Assembly: GCA_000769715.1 (NCBI GenBank)
Contig: JROS01000052.1
Coordinates: forward strand, 1-43,714
DNA: 43,714 bases
Direction: 5' to 3'
Source: Desulfobulbus sp. Tol-SR
GTDB taxonomy: Bacteria; Desulfobacterota; Desulfobulbia; Desulfobulbales; Desulfocapsaceae
The notes under the pieces were generated by a model. It saw only the letters and a program-made list of their open reading frames with translations, was not told where the DNA came from and made no database searches. Position 1 is the stretch's first letter. Every line of letters starts with the position of its first letter. A program made the translations under genes and the position numbers. Positions 1 to 8,324 of the stretch are shown here, piece by piece.

Positions 1-161
1 ACGAGATACATCGGCAGACGGAGGAAGACCGTCATCAGCGGCACCATGAAGGGACCGCCGCCGAACCCGAACATCGACGACATGATGGCGATGAGAAAAC
101 CGCCGATGCAGCCGACCACCATGTTGACCTTAAATTCCTGACCCCAGAATTCGACTTTCAT
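1..161 (-). CDS. TSUP (TauE/SafE) permease C-terminal half, partial at window edge
   Basis: Only the first 53 complete codons are inside the window. They read MKVEFWGQEFKVN and then a membrane segment containing GFGGGPFMVPLM. That is the glycine-rich signature placed near the first helix of each half of TauE/SafE (TSUP) transporters, which export sulfite, sulfoacetate or related organosulfur anions. A GGGAGG ribosome-binding site lies about nine bases before the ATG. The gene follows the 186-1442 gene by 24 bases. That upstream gene carries the other GxGGG half-signature, so the two probably form one permease made as two polypeptides. The substrate cannot be read from the sequence; sulfite export would fit a sulfur-metabolising anaerobe. 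Product length is unknown because the gene runs off the window. Confidence 0.75.
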   Translation of the reverse strand, partial: MKVEFWGQEFKVNMVVGCIGGFLIAIMSSMFGFGGGPFMVPLMTVFLRLPMYL

Positions 162-185
162 ATGCTTTGCCTCCCTTGAGAGCGA

Positions 186-1442
186 TTATTTACCTGTGGA
201 TGCCTGTTCAGCGCGTTTCTTGAATTCCTTGAGAATGGCCTGTTCCTTCTTGTTCTTCTCGAGATAGCCCGGCGTCGTCTGCCAGAACATCAGGCCGGCA
301 AGGACGATGAGGATCCAGCCGAAGGCGAACTTGAACTGGTCAAGGGTGATCATCTCGGTCAGCTTGGGGCCGATGAAGCCGCCGAGCAGCATGGCACAAC
401 CAATGCTGGCACCGAGCTTCCAGTTGATGAACTTGATCTTCGAATAGTTGTAGATACCGCTGCCCTGGGAGAAGAGCACGGTCGGCGTAACGGTGCCGGC
501 AACGATGGTGTGCGGCAGGGCCGGGAACAGGGTGACCAGCAGCGGGTTCATGATGAAGCCGCCGCCGGCACCCATCAGCACGCCGAAGATGGCGACAACC
601 AGGGTCAGCACGAAGGGGTAGATCAGGTTCATGCTGGTGCCGGCGTTATCCATGTAGACGGTCGGGAAGGAGATCTTGTTCTCGAACACCGCCGGCTCGC
701 TCTTGACCTGCTTGTCGACCACGGCGACAATTTTATATTTGCCCGGGGCCAGGCCGCTGCGGATATTCAGGTCGGCGGTATAGGAGCCATCCGGCTGGAC
801 GTCGATGACCGCGCCGAACACCTTGTCGATGCTGCGGAAGCGGGCCTTGACCAGCTGCATCGACCGTTTTTTGGTCTCCTTCTCGTCCATGACCGGCAGC
901 TGTTTGCCGCGGCTGCCGACGATGCTGGCCATCAGGGTCGATTGAAAATGGTCGATCTTGATCTTGGCGGGGACAGAGTAGGCAACATCGGCACCGAGAT
1001 CCTTGAGCAGGGCCGAATAGCTCCACTTGTTGCCGGCTTTCTTGGCCTCGTCGATCGTCGGCTGCAGGTCTTTCTGCACAAAGATCTTGTAGTAAGCCGG
1101 CATCTCGCCGGACATGTAGAAGATATACGGCCGCTTGCCGGTCTCCTTGTCCTTTTCGCTATCGAAGCGGCTGGCCCGCACATCATGATCCTCGGACCAG
1201 ACCTCGAGATAGACCGCTTTGCCGGGTTCGGCCTGGCCGCTGACCTTGATCGTGCCGCCGTTTTTCAGCTCCGTCTTGTCGATCGCGATCGTCGGCGCCG
1301 TCGTTGCCGCCATCTCTGCCGGTGCCGCTGCCGGTGCCGCCGTCGCATCGCCGCTCTCGACCGCATGTCCCGTCCTGGCGCCAAGCAACATCACCATCGC
1401 CAGGCCAAGCCATGGCAGGATTCTGAATCTGCTTTTCATCAT
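186..1442 (-). CDS. Secreted-domain plus TSUP half-permease (418 aa)
   Basis: Starts at the ATG-ATG pair with GGAGAAGG just upstream. GTG 1484 and ATG 1478 are possible starts but would put 12-14 polar residues before the signal peptide. The N-terminus is a clear signal sequence with a cleavage-like GHA-VE. About 240 residues of predicted extracytoplasmic, beta-rich domain follow (GGTIKVSGQAEPG, later SYTADLNIRSGLAPGKYKI), which looks like an immunoglobulin-like fold, though I do not recognise a named family. After about residue 270 come three or four membrane helices with GAGGGFIMNPLL, the N-terminal half-signature of TauE/SafE transporters, and a short Lys-rich cytoplasmic tail. A usual TSUP protein has both halves in one chain of about 250-270 residues. 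Here the second half is the next gene (1-161). Substrate unknown. Confidence 0.8.
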   Translation of the reverse strand: MMKSRFRILPWLGLAMVMLLGARTGHAVESGDATAAPAAAPAEMAATTAPTIAIDKTELKNGGTIKVSGQAEPGKAVYLEVWSEDHDVRASRFDSEKDKETGKRPYIFYMSGEMPAYYKIFVQKDLQPTIDEAKKAGNKWSYSALLKDLGADVAYSVPAKIKIDHFQSTLMASIVGSRGKQLPVMDEKETKKRSMQLVKARFRSIDKVFGAVIDVQPDGSYTADLNIRSGLAPGKYKIVAVVDKQVKSEPAVFENKISFPTVYMDNAGTSMNLIYPFVLTLVVAIFGVLMGAGGGFIMNPLLVTLFPALPHTIVAGTVTPTVLFSQGSGIYNYSKIKFINWKLGASIGCAMLLGGFIGPKLTEMITLDQFKFAFGWILIVLAGLMFWQTTPGYLEKNKKEQAILKEFKKRAEQASTGK

Positions 1443-1493
1443 TCCTTCTCCTTGTTGAACAATCGTTTGATTTTTCATTCGCACCCCGTCTCC

Positions 1494-3149
1494 CTAGAGA
1501 TTGACGATGCGCGTTTCCCCAACGTAATCACGGCTCGAATACCCGGTCATGATCGTCATCTTCGCCGTCAATTCACTGATTGTTTTCAGGTTCCGCACCA
1601 CGGTCCCGATATCCTCCTCCAGCTCGCCGCCGGCCAGGTCGCCCTCCAGCATCTGGGCGGTGCCGAGGGCGGCAAAGAGCGGCGAATTGATCTCATGGGC
1701 CACGGCGCCGGCCATCTCGATCACCCCCGCCAGCTTGCTCCGTTCCGCCTGCTCCGCCTCGAGACGGCGCTGGGCGGTGATATCGCGGATGATCTCGATG
1801 ACGAACTCGACCTCCCCCGAATCACCGGTCATCGGCGTCGCCGTCCGTTCGTACCACCGCGTGCCGTCCTCGGCCTGCACCTGCTGAACCGAGACAGCCA
1901 TCCGCCCGGTCACCAGGACCTGCCGCACCGGACAGGGCGGATCCTCCGCGGCCGCCTGGCACAGGCGGCCGTACTCCATCCCCAGCACCTCGGCCTCCTG
2001 CCGGCCGTTGGTCTCGAGGAAGGCGCGATTGGCCATCACCGCCCGGCCCTGCCGGTCGACCACCAGCAACTGCGGCCGGATGCAGTCGAGGATGTTGGCC
2101 AGGAAGCGCTCGTGCTCCTCGATCTGGTTGAACAGCAGGGTGATCTTGCGGTAGGTCCGGGCGTTGGTGATCGCCGATCCCCCGGCCTCGGCCACGGCCA
2201 GGGAGAAATCGATCTCGGCCTCGCTGAAGGTCCTCGATTCCCGAGCCAGAACCCTGATGATGCCGATGACCTCGTCCATCACCTTGATCGGCACCGCCAG
2301 CAGCGAGCGAATCCCCTCCTTCTCCATGTGCTCGTGATACAGCACCCGATCGTCCCGGGCCACATCCTGGATGGCCACCGCCTGGCCCCGCAGGGCCTGG
2401 ATGGTGTTCTTCTCGTCGACCACCTCGCCCCGGTCGAGATACTCCCGCGACAACCCGGCCGCGGCCGCCAGGACCAGCTCCTTCGCCGGCGGGGTCAGCA
2501 GGCGGATGGTGCACCCCTGGGCCCGCAGGCTGCGCGGCAGCAGCTCGACGATGGTCTGCAGGACCATGTCGAGATCAAGGGTCGAGTTGACCAGCTGCGA
2601 GATCGACTGCAGTTCGTGCAGAAAATCGACCTGCTGCTCCAACTGCCTGAACATCCGGCCGTTGGAGATGGCGATACCCACCTGCTCGGCCAGGGCCACC
2701 GAGAACAGGATCTCATCCCCGGCAAAGACCCGGGGCGTCCGGGTGAGCAGGCGCATGATGCCGATCACCCGTTCCTGGAAGGCGATCGGCAGGGTCAGGA
2801 CCGACTCGATGCCCTCCCGCAAGGCCGCCTCGCGGAACGGCCGATGGGGGCTGTCGGCCACCGCGCTCAACGCCACCGGATGGCCCGAGGCCACCATCGC
2901 GATGGTCTCCCGCGAATCGACGTCCGGCCGGGCCAGGTATTCCGGCGACAGGCCGGCGGCGGCGCCGAGGACGAAGGTGCCGCTGGCCTGGTCCAGCAGC
3001 CTGATGGTGCAGGCGTCGATGGCGAGGAGCTCCGGCAGGCTGTGGACGATATTGGTCATGACCTGGCGGGGGTCGCGGACCATCGAGATCATCCGCGTCA
3101 CCTGATGGAAGACCTGGAGATACCGGTACTCCCTGCCGTGGTCCATCAT
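1494..3149 (-). CDS. GAF-GAF-PAS protein with HisKA helices but no ATPase domain (551 aa)
   Basis: Start chosen at ATG-ATG 3149 behind GGGGAGG; a longer frame to 3281 would overlap the response-regulator gene. Two successive GAF domains come first (about 15-160 and 185-335, each with the VPIKV/LPIAFQ...VIGIIRVL pattern). A PAS domain follows (about 350-470), then a HisKA dimerisation region with the H-box GAVAHEINSPL at about residue 485. The protein stops about 65 residues after that histidine, and no N, G1 or G2 box of a HATPase_c domain is present. The next gene starts 52 bases on with its own ribosome-binding site, so a nearby frameshift does not explain the loss. It could be a phosphotransfer protein phosphorylated by the membrane kinase at 3597-5177, or a regulator that lost kinase activity. 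Expressed with the response regulator just upstream. Confidence 0.82.
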   Translation of the reverse strand: MMDHGREYRYLQVFHQVTRMISMVRDPRQVMTNIVHSLPELLAIDACTIRLLDQASGTFVLGAAAGLSPEYLARPDVDSRETIAMVASGHPVALSAVADSPHRPFREAALREGIESVLTLPIAFQERVIGIMRLLTRTPRVFAGDEILFSVALAEQVGIAISNGRMFRQLEQQVDFLHELQSISQLVNSTLDLDMVLQTIVELLPRSLRAQGCTIRLLTPPAKELVLAAAAGLSREYLDRGEVVDEKNTIQALRGQAVAIQDVARDDRVLYHEHMEKEGIRSLLAVPIKVMDEVIGIIRVLARESRTFSEAEIDFSLAVAEAGGSAITNARTYRKITLLFNQIEEHERFLANILDCIRPQLLVVDRQGRAVMANRAFLETNGRQEAEVLGMEYGRLCQAAAEDPPCPVRQVLVTGRMAVSVQQVQAEDGTRWYERTATPMTGDSGEVEFVIEIIRDITAQRRLEAEQAERSKLAGVIEMAGAVAHEINSPLFAALGTAQMLEGDLAGGELEEDIGTVVRNLKTISELTAKMTIMTGYSSRDYVGETRIVNL

Positions 3150-3195
3150 CGCCCTCCCCGTGCCGTCATCCGCCGCCGCATCGACCGTTGCCCTC

Positions 3196-3570
3196 TCAGA
3201 TCCGGCCACTCCGGCCCTCGAGGATCTTGGCGACCTTGTCTTCCAGTTCCTGCTTGTCAATCGGCTTGACGCAGTATTCATCGGCGCCGAGATTCACCGC
3301 TTCCCGCGCCGTCTCGACCGTCGGGTACCCGGTCAGCATGATCGCATGCATGTCGGGAACAGCCTGTTTCATCAACCTCAGGACCTCAATGCCGCTCATC
3401 TTCTGCAGCTTGATATCGAGGATGGCGAGATCGACCGGATGGGTCCGGACAAAATCCAGAGCCGCATCCTCCTCGGTGAAGGTATGGACCACATGCCCCT
3501 TCCTGGTCAGGATCTTGCCGACCAGCACCGTCGCATCGAGAACATCGTCAAGGACAAGTATTTCCGCCAT
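3196..3570 (-). CDS. Single-domain response regulator, CheY-like (124 aa)
   Basis: One receiver domain with no output domain. Counting from the ATG at 3570, the acidic pair is D8/D9, the phospho-acceptor is D52 (LAILDIKL), the switch threonine is T80 (IMLTGY) and the conserved lysine is K102 (VKPID). The start at 3570 has GGAG six bases upstream; an ATG at 3582 has none. It lies between a complete membrane-bound sensor kinase (3597-5177) and the HisKA protein that lacks an ATPase (1494-3149). That arrangement suggests a kinase, single-domain regulator and phosphotransfer protein relay. No DNA-binding domain is encoded with it, so its target is unknown; the NtrC-type regulator at 6031-7464 is a possible downstream element by position only. 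Confidence 0.9.
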   Translation of the reverse strand: MAEILVLDDVLDATVLVGKILTRKGHVVHTFTEEDAALDFVRTHPVDLAILDIKLQKMSGIEVLRLMKQAVPDMHAIMLTGYPTVETAREAVNLGADEYCVKPIDKQELEDKVAKILEGRSGRI

Positions 3571-3596
3571 TGTATTCTCCATTGTCGTAGCAATTG

Positions 3597-5177
3597 TCAG
3601 GCCCGGGCGCCGGACATGTCGGTCATTTGCCGGCGATCGGCACCGCTGCGCGGCAACCGGATGCGAAAGAGGGTCCCGGGCAGCGCCCCCTGCTGCTGAT
3701 CGAGCACCGGGCTTTCCACTTCAATCGTGCCGCCGTGCTCATGGATGATGCCGTAGGAGACGGAGAGGCCGAGTCCCGTCCCCTGGCCGACCGGCTTGGT
3801 GGTGAAAAAAGGATCGAATATCCTGGCCAGGTACCTCTCGGGAATGCCATGGCCGCTGTCGCGGACCTCCACCATCACATCGCCATTGTCAATCCGGGTC
3901 CGCAGCAGCAGCTCGCCTCCGCCCTGAGCCAGCATCGCGTGGTGGGCGTTGTTGACCAGGTTGACGAAGACCTGCCGCAATTTTTCCGGATCGCCGTCGA
4001 CCCCCGGCAGGTCGTTGGCCATTTGGCGATGGATGGCGATATTGCTGAGACCGAGGGTGTGCTCGGTCACCGCCACCACGTCGGCCAGGATCTCGTTGAG
4101 ATCGACCTCTTCCCGAGTGCTGCCGGACTGCCGCGAAAACTTCAGCAGATCGGCGACAATCTTGCGGCTGGCCTTGGTCTGCCGCTCGATCACCTTGAGA
4201 CTCTGATAGGCATCGCTGTCCTCCTGGACATCATCCATCAACAGCTGGGAATAGCCGAGGATGATGCCGAGCGGGGTGTTGATCTCATGGGCGACCCCTG
4301 CCGCAATCTGGCCGACCGAGGCCATTTTTTCGCTCGATGCCAGCTGTTCCATCATCGTCTTGAGTCGGGTCAGATCCTTGGCAATGACCTCGGAACCCTG
4401 GACCTCCCCTCTCTCGCCGATGATCGCCGTCGCCGACAGCAGCACCGAAACGATCTTGCCGTCCCGCCGGGCCAGATCGACGTTCAGATCCTTGATGTAA
4501 CCATCCCGGGACAGCCGTGTGATGAAGGTATCGATCTCATCCGGGTTGAGAAAAATATCGGCGAGTTGCAGCGTCGAGGTCTCCTCCCGGCAGTAACCGA
4601 GCATCTCGAAGCCGGAATCGTTCATATCGACCACCCGGTTGCCGGCATCGCTGAAAAAGACCATGTCCTTCGAGGCCGAAAAGAGATGGCGAAACTTCTT
4701 TTCCGACTGCGACAGCTCCTCGGTCCGCTCCTCGACCTTCTGTTCCAGGGTCTGGTTCAGATCGCGCAGTTGGACGGCGGCGGCGGCGAGTTCGCGGTTG
4801 GCGTTCTTCAGCTTGCCCGCCTCGTGTTCAAGGGCCTCGTAGGCCTGGACCCCTTTGTGATAGAAGATCATCACCGCCGCCACCGAGATCATGAACAGCG
4901 TGTTGAAACCGCCGGAGTACGGTGAAATCTCTCTCCATAAATCGGCCTGGCCGGCGATCAACAGAAACTGCTTGATCAGGTGGCCGACTGCCCGGGATAT
5001 GGTGAACGCGGCGATGGCGAAGGTGACATAGAAGAGATACCCCCAGACGAAGTTATCGGGCTGCCGTCTGGACAACAGCAGGGCATAGCGCCAGGACAGG
5101 AAGGCCAGGACGATATTGGCGGCCGAACCGATGATATCGAGGAGAATCGCCGGCAACAGCGGGACACCGGCGATCAT
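3597..5177 (-). CDS. Membrane-anchored PAS sensor histidine kinase (526 aa)
   Basis: The ATG at 5177 overlaps the previous stop codon in an ATGA arrangement, so the two are translationally coupled. The same frame stays open further upstream, but that stretch is the shadow of the 5174-5647 gene. The N-terminus has about four hydrophobic segments (roughly residues 4-30, 43-66, 68-85 and 105-122, with VGHLIKQF between). A long charged coiled coil follows (about 125-175), then a PAS domain (about 180-295), HisKA with GVAHEINTPLG near residue 317, and a complete HATPase_c domain with NLVNNAHHA, DSGHGIP, FFTTK and GTGLGLSVS. All catalytic boxes look intact. With the coupled membrane protein it probably forms one sensing unit. 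The signal is unknown. Confidence 0.9.
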   Translation of the reverse strand: MIAGVPLLPAILLDIIGSAANIVLAFLSWRYALLLSRRQPDNFVWGYLFYVTFAIAAFTISRAVGHLIKQFLLIAGQADLWREISPYSGGFNTLFMISVAAVMIFYHKGVQAYEALEHEAGKLKNANRELAAAAVQLRDLNQTLEQKVEERTEELSQSEKKFRHLFSASKDMVFFSDAGNRVVDMNDSGFEMLGYCREETSTLQLADIFLNPDEIDTFITRLSRDGYIKDLNVDLARRDGKIVSVLLSATAIIGERGEVQGSEVIAKDLTRLKTMMEQLASSEKMASVGQIAAGVAHEINTPLGIILGYSQLLMDDVQEDSDAYQSLKVIERQTKASRKIVADLLKFSRQSGSTREEVDLNEILADVVAVTEHTLGLSNIAIHRQMANDLPGVDGDPEKLRQVFVNLVNNAHHAMLAQGGGELLLRTRIDNGDVMVEVRDSGHGIPERYLARIFDPFFTTKPVGQGTGLGLSVSYGIIHEHGGTIEVESPVLDQQQGALPGTLFRIRLPRSGADRRQMTDMSGARA

Positions 5178-5647
5178 CGTCGGTCCTCCGCCTGTTCCGC
5201 TGCAACGGCCCGGTACAGAGAGCGCATGGCGAGAAAGAGCAGGATGAGCGCCGGGGTGATGAACAGATGGTCGAAGGCGGTGACATAATAGACCCACCGG
5301 CCGAAAGTCTCCGGCAGCAGCAGGGCCGAGAGGTAGCCGTCGTCGGTGGATATCGCCGTATCCGACAGGCCCATCTGGGCGAAGTGACCGATGAAGGCGA
5401 TGCCGTTCCAGATCATCATCATCCAGCAGAACCACTGGAGATAGCGCCAGCCGACCCCGGCAAAGCCGCTGCGGCGGATGTCCCACAGGAGATAGCCGAG
5501 GGCGCCGAGATACTGGACATGGGCGGCCTGATGGACGACCACGCCTTCCATGCCGCCATGGGTCTGCAGGGCCCAGGCATCCTGACAGAACAGCATGACG
5601 GTCACAAGCGGCGTCAAGGCGAGTATGCGCAAGCAGGCTGGTATCAT
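5174..5647 (-). CDS. His-rich membrane protein coupled to sensor kinase (157 aa)
   Basis: Hydrophobic N-terminal segment that could be a signal peptide ending near AWA, then a His-containing stretch (HGGMEGVVVHQAAH) leading into a membrane helix. Further helices contain WNGIAFIGHFA and VTAFDHLFITPALILLFLAM. The C-terminus is short and charged. ATG 5647 is preferred over a TTG at 5668, though neither has a strong ribosome-binding site. Stop and start of the following kinase overlap (ATGA). I do not recognise a named domain. Similar small membrane proteins with an HQ-AH motif beside kinases occur in Desulfobacterota in my general knowledge, but I cannot check this here. The conserved-looking histidines could bind haem or a metal, which would make it the sensory half of the pair; that is inference. 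Confidence 0.7.
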   Translation of the reverse strand: MIPACLRILALTPLVTVMLFCQDAWALQTHGGMEGVVVHQAAHVQYLGALGYLLWDIRRSGFAGVGWRYLQWFCWMMMIWNGIAFIGHFAQMGLSDTAISTDDGYLSALLLPETFGRWVYYVTAFDHLFITPALILLFLAMRSLYRAVAAEQAEDRR

Positions 5648-5668
5648 TCGTCCAGTTGTGAAGTGCAA

Positions 5669-6030
5669 CGTTCATGTTGCAGGCCGGGGTCAACAGGACC
5701 GGACTGCGTGAATCATGGAGAACGGCTGATCAGGCCGAGGAAGGCAGACGGGTTCCTCCGGGCAATGCCTTGCTCAGCCGGACTCCATTGCCCCTTGTAT
5801 TGCAGAATCGATACCAGAGGAACGATGAGGACGAGAAAAACCGAAATTGATAATAATATATCGATATTTATATATTATTTACAACGTGCCGCCACTCCCC
5901 GGCATAACCACCGACGGCTGTTGCCCGCAACCGGATTGAAGCAGTGCAACATTTTTATTGCGGCATCGGGGAACGGCAGGAGATCGTGGTGTTGGGGGTG
6001 GCGGCGTCTCTGCGGCGATGACGGTGCAGC
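5669..6030. other. Intergenic region with AT-rich inverted repeat
   Basis: About 360 bases between the NtrC-type regulator and the His-rich membrane protein. I see no convincing coding frame. The notable element is an AT-rich inverted repeat at 5852-5879, ten-base arms (AATAATATAT and its complement) around an eight-base loop, in an otherwise GC-rich sequence. It lies about 205 bases upstream of the 5647 start, so it could mark the promoter or operator for the membrane-sensor operon. I looked for a sigma-54 -24/-12 pair because an NtrC-type gene is adjacent. The nearest match on the minus strand has the wrong spacing by one base and lacks the -12 GC. Confidence 0.4.
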
Positions 6031-7464
6031 CTATGATCGAAAATCGCTGATCGCAATCTGGTAGCGCCGCAGCAGGCGCTGCAGGGCCTGGCGCTCCATG
6101 CCGCAGTTTTTGGCGGCAAGGGATATATTGCCCTTGGTGCGACCCAGGGCGGCCCGCAGGTAGCTGGCGGTAAATTCCTTCAGCACCGCCTCCTTGGCGC
6201 CGGCATAGTCGAGATGCTGCACCTGGTCGAAGCACAGGTCGGGATGCGCATTGGTCGAACCCTGGGCCTGGACATCCAGCCTCAGATCCTTTTTGTCGAG
6301 CGTCGGCCCGGCCCCGAGCAGCACCGCTCGATTGATGGTGTTCTGGAGTTCACGGACGTTGCCCCGCCATGGACGGCGCAGCAGCAGCTGGATCGCCTCT
6401 TCGGAAAACTCGTGTTCGGGCCGCTCGTATTCGGTCCGGTATTTTCCGAGAAAATGATGGATGAGGAGGGGGATGTCGGAACGGATCTCCTCGAGGCTCG
6501 GCATCCTCACGGTCACCACGTTGAGACGGTAGAACAGGTCTTCGCGGAATTCTCCCCGGGCGATCTTGGCCTCGATGTCCTGATTGGTCGATGCCACCAC
6601 CCGCACATCGACCGGGATGGTCCTGGTCTGGCCGAGGGGCTGTATCTCCTTTTCCTGAAGGACTCGCAGCAGCTTGGTCTGGATCGATACCGGGATGTCG
6701 GCGATCTCATCGAGGAGAATGGTCGATCGGTGGGCCTCAACGAACAGGCCGACCTTGTCACGATCGGCGCCGGTAAAGGCCCCCTTGCAATAACCGAACA
6801 GCTCGCTCTCGAGGATATTTTCCGGCAGGGCCGGACAGTTGACCGTCACCATCCTCCGACCGGCCCGGCCCGACATCGCGTGCAGGGCCCTGGCCGCCAC
6901 TTCCTTGCCGGTCCCCGACTCGCCGCGGATCAGCACGGTCATGTCGCTGGGGGCGAGCCGCCGGAGCAGATCCTCGACCTCCAGCAGCCGCGGCGCATTG
7001 CCGATAAACCCAAAAAAATCCCCACGCTCGGGATTTTGCTGTAGTTCGTGAAACCGCCGGTTTTCACGCAGCAGCCAGGTCCTCTCCATCGCCCTCGCCA
7101 CCGCATGGAGGATCTGGTCATTATCGAAGGGTTTCTGGAAGAAATCGTAGACCCCGGTCTTCAACGCCTCCACCGCCATCTCCACCGTGCCGTAGCCGGT
7201 CATGATGATGGTGCTGATCGTCGGATCGACCTCCTTCAGGCGCCGGAAGAATTCCACCCCATCCATCCCCGGCATCTTGACGTCGGTGAGGACCACATCG
7301 GGCAGCCATTCCCTGACAATCACCAGGCCGACGGCGCCCGAGTCGGCTTCAAGAACCTCGTATCCCCCTTTCTTGACCAGGAGCCTCGCCAGGAGTCTCC
7401 GCATGTCCGGCTCATCGTCAACGATGAGAACCCGCCTGGAACTGTTTCCAGTCAGTTCGTTCAT
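6031..7464 (-). CDS. NtrC-family sigma-54-dependent response regulator (477 aa)
   Basis: Three domains in order. The receiver (residues 8-125) has D16/D17, phospho-acceptor D61 (VVLTDVKMPG), T-containing MTGYG and K in QKPFD. The AAA+ central domain (about 148-385) has Walker A GESGTGKE, the sigma-54 contact loop GAFTGA, Walker B ILLDEIAD and the arginine-finger region RLNVV/FREDLFYR. A Fis-type helix-turn-helix lies at the C-terminus (NISLAAKNCGMERQALQRLL). It activates RNA polymerase carrying RpoN when phosphorylated. It is downstream of the second CODH gene and its three small followers in the same direction, and upstream of the sensor-kinase block. Control of a C1 or CO-related operon is therefore possible but unproven. 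I found no convincing sigma-54 promoter in the gaps I scanned. Confidence 0.95.
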   Translation of the reverse strand: MNELTGNSSRRVLIVDDEPDMRRLLARLLVKKGGYEVLEADSGAVGLVIVREWLPDVVLTDVKMPGMDGVEFFRRLKEVDPTISTIIMTGYGTVEMAVEALKTGVYDFFQKPFDNDQILHAVARAMERTWLLRENRRFHELQQNPERGDFFGFIGNAPRLLEVEDLLRRLAPSDMTVLIRGESGTGKEVAARALHAMSGRAGRRMVTVNCPALPENILESELFGYCKGAFTGADRDKVGLFVEAHRSTILLDEIADIPVSIQTKLLRVLQEKEIQPLGQTRTIPVDVRVVASTNQDIEAKIARGEFREDLFYRLNVVTVRMPSLEEIRSDIPLLIHHFLGKYRTEYERPEHEFSEEAIQLLLRRPWRGNVRELQNTINRAVLLGAGPTLDKKDLRLDVQAQGSTNAHPDLCFDQVQHLDYAGAKEAVLKEFTASYLRAALGRTKGNISLAAKNCGMERQALQRLLRRYQIAISDFRS

Positions 7465-7518
7465 GGTGATTCAACCGGTTTGTCGTTCATGCACGCCTCG
7501 ACGGCAACCGTCCTCGGA

Positions 7519-8130
7519 TCACGGCCGGATCAGTCTTCCAGCCAGCAAGGTGCCGGTGATGGCCAGACTTTCCATGTCGAGGAAGACTTCGGCCGAGGCC
7601 CGGTAGAGAACAGAGGCGGAGGCGGCAAAGAGGTCGTCCCGGTCGTTGAAATTGAGCAGCACCGGTATCCGCGGCAGGGCCGCGAATTGCAGCGACAGAT
7701 CATGGGTGGTCGAGTCGAGCCTCACCCCGCCCAGCCGTTCGGCCCGTTGCAGCAGCAGGGGAATCTGACCGGCGAAGGTCGTCTCGATAATCTTGTTGGT
7801 GTTGGCGGTGAAATAGGACACCAGCGGACCGGCGTCTTTGAACTCGCGATAGGTCACCAGGCGCTCGGAGAGCGGCGGCAGCTCGTCGGGGCAGGTCAGC
7901 AGGTACCGGCACAGCACCACCCGCACCGCAGGCGTGGCCTCAGCGCCGGTCGGATCGGTTATTCCGTCGTACGACACATGGTACTGACGGCCGTACAGCG
8001 GGACCCGCAGGATTCCCTCTTCTCTGCCGACCCCGAGGAGTTCGGCCCTGGCGAATATGTCGATTTCGCGGAGTTTGACAAGATACCGTTGGTACGTCTC
8101 CTCAAAAACAGGGGCCTGCTGCATGCTCAT
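7519..8130 (-). CDS. DUF3786 domain protein (203 aa)
   Basis: I recognise the DUF3786 family from the N-terminal region (YHVSYDG) and the central and C-terminal parts (KDAGPLVSYFTANTNKIIE; LPRIPVLLNFNDRDD; SASVLYRASAEVFLDME). The family is of unknown function and is found mostly in anaerobes such as sulfate reducers, clostridia and methanogens. That anaerobe restriction is from memory. The ATG at 8130 overlaps the stop of the coiled-coil gene in an ATGA arrangement with GAGGAG upstream; an ATG two codons later is also possible. No signal peptide or membrane segment. It follows the CODH gene at 8885-10783 in the same direction, with a terminator hairpin between, so a link to CO or nickel chemistry is only a contextual guess. 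Confidence 0.8.
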   Translation of the reverse strand: MSMQQAPVFEETYQRYLVKLREIDIFARAELLGVGREEGILRVPLYGRQYHVSYDGITDPTGAEATPAVRVVLCRYLLTCPDELPPLSERLVTYREFKDAGPLVSYFTANTNKIIETTFAGQIPLLLQRAERLGGVRLDSTTHDLSLQFAALPRIPVLLNFNDRDDLFAASASVLYRASAEVFLDMESLAITGTLLAGRLIRP

Positions 8131-8324
8131 GCTCCTCGCAACCGTTCGATTCTCTCGAGCACGAGGTCGCGTTCATCTTCAAGGGCCAGAAGATCCATCA
8201 TCACCGGCGGTTTGACGGAGTGGGCCGGAAGACGGCGCTTGGTTTCAGCAATCTGTTCCTCGAGTTCCAGGAGCCGTTCCTTCAGCTTCCGCTTCTCTTC
8301 CGTCATCGCATCCATCTCATCCAT
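8127..8324 (-). CDS. Small coiled-coil protein (65 aa)
   Basis: Starts at ATG 8324, overlapping the end of the preceding gene by eight bases, and ends overlapping the DUF3786 start, so all three are translationally coupled. The protein is almost entirely charged helix: EEKRKLKERLLELEEQIAET and EDERDLVLERIERL form two heptad-like stretches separated by a Pro-containing linker (LPAHSVKPPVMMD). This suggests a short antiparallel coiled-coil hairpin. No family recognised. Alternative in-frame ATGs at 8315 and 8306 would trim three to six residues. A scaffold or partner for one of its coupled neighbours is the simplest reading. Confidence 0.6.
   Translation of the reverse strand: MDEMDAMTEEKRKLKERLLELEEQIAETKRRLPAHSVKPPVMMDLLALEDERDLVLERIERLRGA

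Noticed and set aside
1439-1500. A frameshift that would restore the missing ATPase domain of the GAF-GAF-PAS protein
   Set aside because: Downstream sequence encodes the signal peptide of the TSUP gene with its own ribosome-binding site; no N- or G-box appears in any frame nearby.
510-3269. A 919-codon open frame on the plus strand, and many similar long plus-strand frames (for example 3594-4925, 14872-17043, 25765-27330, 33760-35421, 35446-37554)
   Set aside because: They lie exactly opposite strong minus-strand genes, are rich in Arg, His, Gly, Asp and Gln as expected for antisense of GC-rich codons, and show no domain motifs or ribosome-binding sites.
5669-6030. Sigma-54 promoter next to the NtrC-type regulator
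   Set aside because: The closest minus-strand match (TGGCGGCACGTTGT) has GG-to-G spacing one base too short and no GC at -12.
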